This document shows, piece after piece, positions 63,905 through 64,000 of a stretch of DNA of 64,000 nucleotides (its first letter is position 1; every line of letters begins with the position of its first letter). Under the pieces are notes generated by a model that was not told the origin of the DNA, did no database searches, and was given only the letters and a program-made list of their open reading frames with translations. This DNA comes from Sulfobacillus thermosulfidooxidans DSM 9293 (GTDB lineage: Bacteria > Bacillota > Sulfobacillia > Sulfobacillales > Sulfobacillaceae), in NCBI RefSeq assembly GCF_900176145.1, contig NZ_FWWY01000001.1, forward strand, positions 2,006,387-2,070,386. Reading direction: 5' to 3'. The translations under genes and the position numbers were made by a program.

Positions 63905-64000
63905 GTGTAAAAGCGTTCCCTTGGTTTGCGAGTCGTTAGGCGACGACCGCTGGTCCCGCATGAGGCGGCCCATCCGCCGCCGCTTGAGATCGTTTCGCTT
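63905..64000. other. GC-rich end of window beyond the IS element
   Basis: 96 nt of GC-rich sequence. A minus-strand frame (basic, RRRMGRLMRDQ) might be part of another transposase, but the window cuts it off and I cannot assign it. Confidence 0.3.

Noticed and set aside
1..64000. tRNA, rRNA or CRISPR
   Set aside because: No T-loop-like GGTTCGAATCC cluster, rRNA signature or regularly spaced repeats were seen in the intergenic regions.

Overview
The window looks like a chromosomal segment of a thermo-acidophilic, spore-forming Firmicute close to Sulfobacillus. This is inferred from gene content: a secreted pro-kumamolisin (S53) acid protease, a form II aerobic CO dehydrogenase-type molybdenum hydroxylase cluster, GH15 and GH76 glycosidases, an LCP cell-wall protein, strong AGGAGG ribosome binding sites and frequent GTG/TTG starts. 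Host genes have medium GC. Two IS110-superfamily insertions are clearly more GC-rich. I saw no rRNA, tRNA or CRISPR array.

Layout. 1-3.7 kb: a heterodimeric ABC exporter pair (minus). 4.2-8.1 kb: a peptide-binding lipoprotein and an S53 protease (minus), a plausible peptide-scavenging pair. 8.3-11.4 kb: a small membrane protein, a quinone oxidoreductase-like enzyme, a Nudix hydrolase and an overlapping metallo-beta-lactamase-fold enzyme. 11.6-13.4 kb: a promoter and a translation start cut off from what follows by an IS110 element with a frameshifted transposase. 13.4-20.9 kb: coxS-coxL-coxM-coxD-coxE-coxG and an XdhC/CoxI-type gene, all plus strand. 21.2-26.5 kb: a lipid kinase (minus), then GH15 glycosidase, zwf and an aquaporin-like channel. 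26.8-35.2 kb: an APC permease behind a palindromic operator candidate, two GNAT acetyltransferases, a DMT exporter, spermidine synthase, a small lipoprotein, PPK2, small proteins, a TnpB remnant and a GH76 enzyme. 35.3-47.5 kb: rpiA, a histidine phosphatase, a pRiA4b ORF-3-like protein, an MFS transporter, a phosphodiesterase-fold enzyme, a YjbQ-family protein, an LCP protein, a DUF2785-like protein, small membrane proteins, a leucyl aminopeptidase and a DUF1540 protein.

47.5-56.6 kb is a complete chemotaxis operon: MCP, CheW, a CheA fused to a receiver domain, a degenerate HD-GYP-like protein, a single-site CheC/CheX-like phosphatase, CheY, CheB and CheR. 56.7-62.2 kb holds an unknown protein, a DUF420 membrane protein, an esterase, two convergent D,D-carboxypeptidases and an MntR-like regulator behind a cation-efflux gene. 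The window ends with an intact IS1111-type element bounded by 22-bp inverted repeats.

Most of the region is ordinary chromosome. The best leads are the IS110 insertion between a promoter/start codon and coxS, the structured non-coding ends of both IS110-type elements (bridge-RNA candidates), the divergent chemotaxis signalling proteins, the TnpB fragment overlapping a host gene, and a long inverted repeat after rpiA. I did not find a clearly novel multi-gene system. All family names come from reading motifs by eye, not from database searches.
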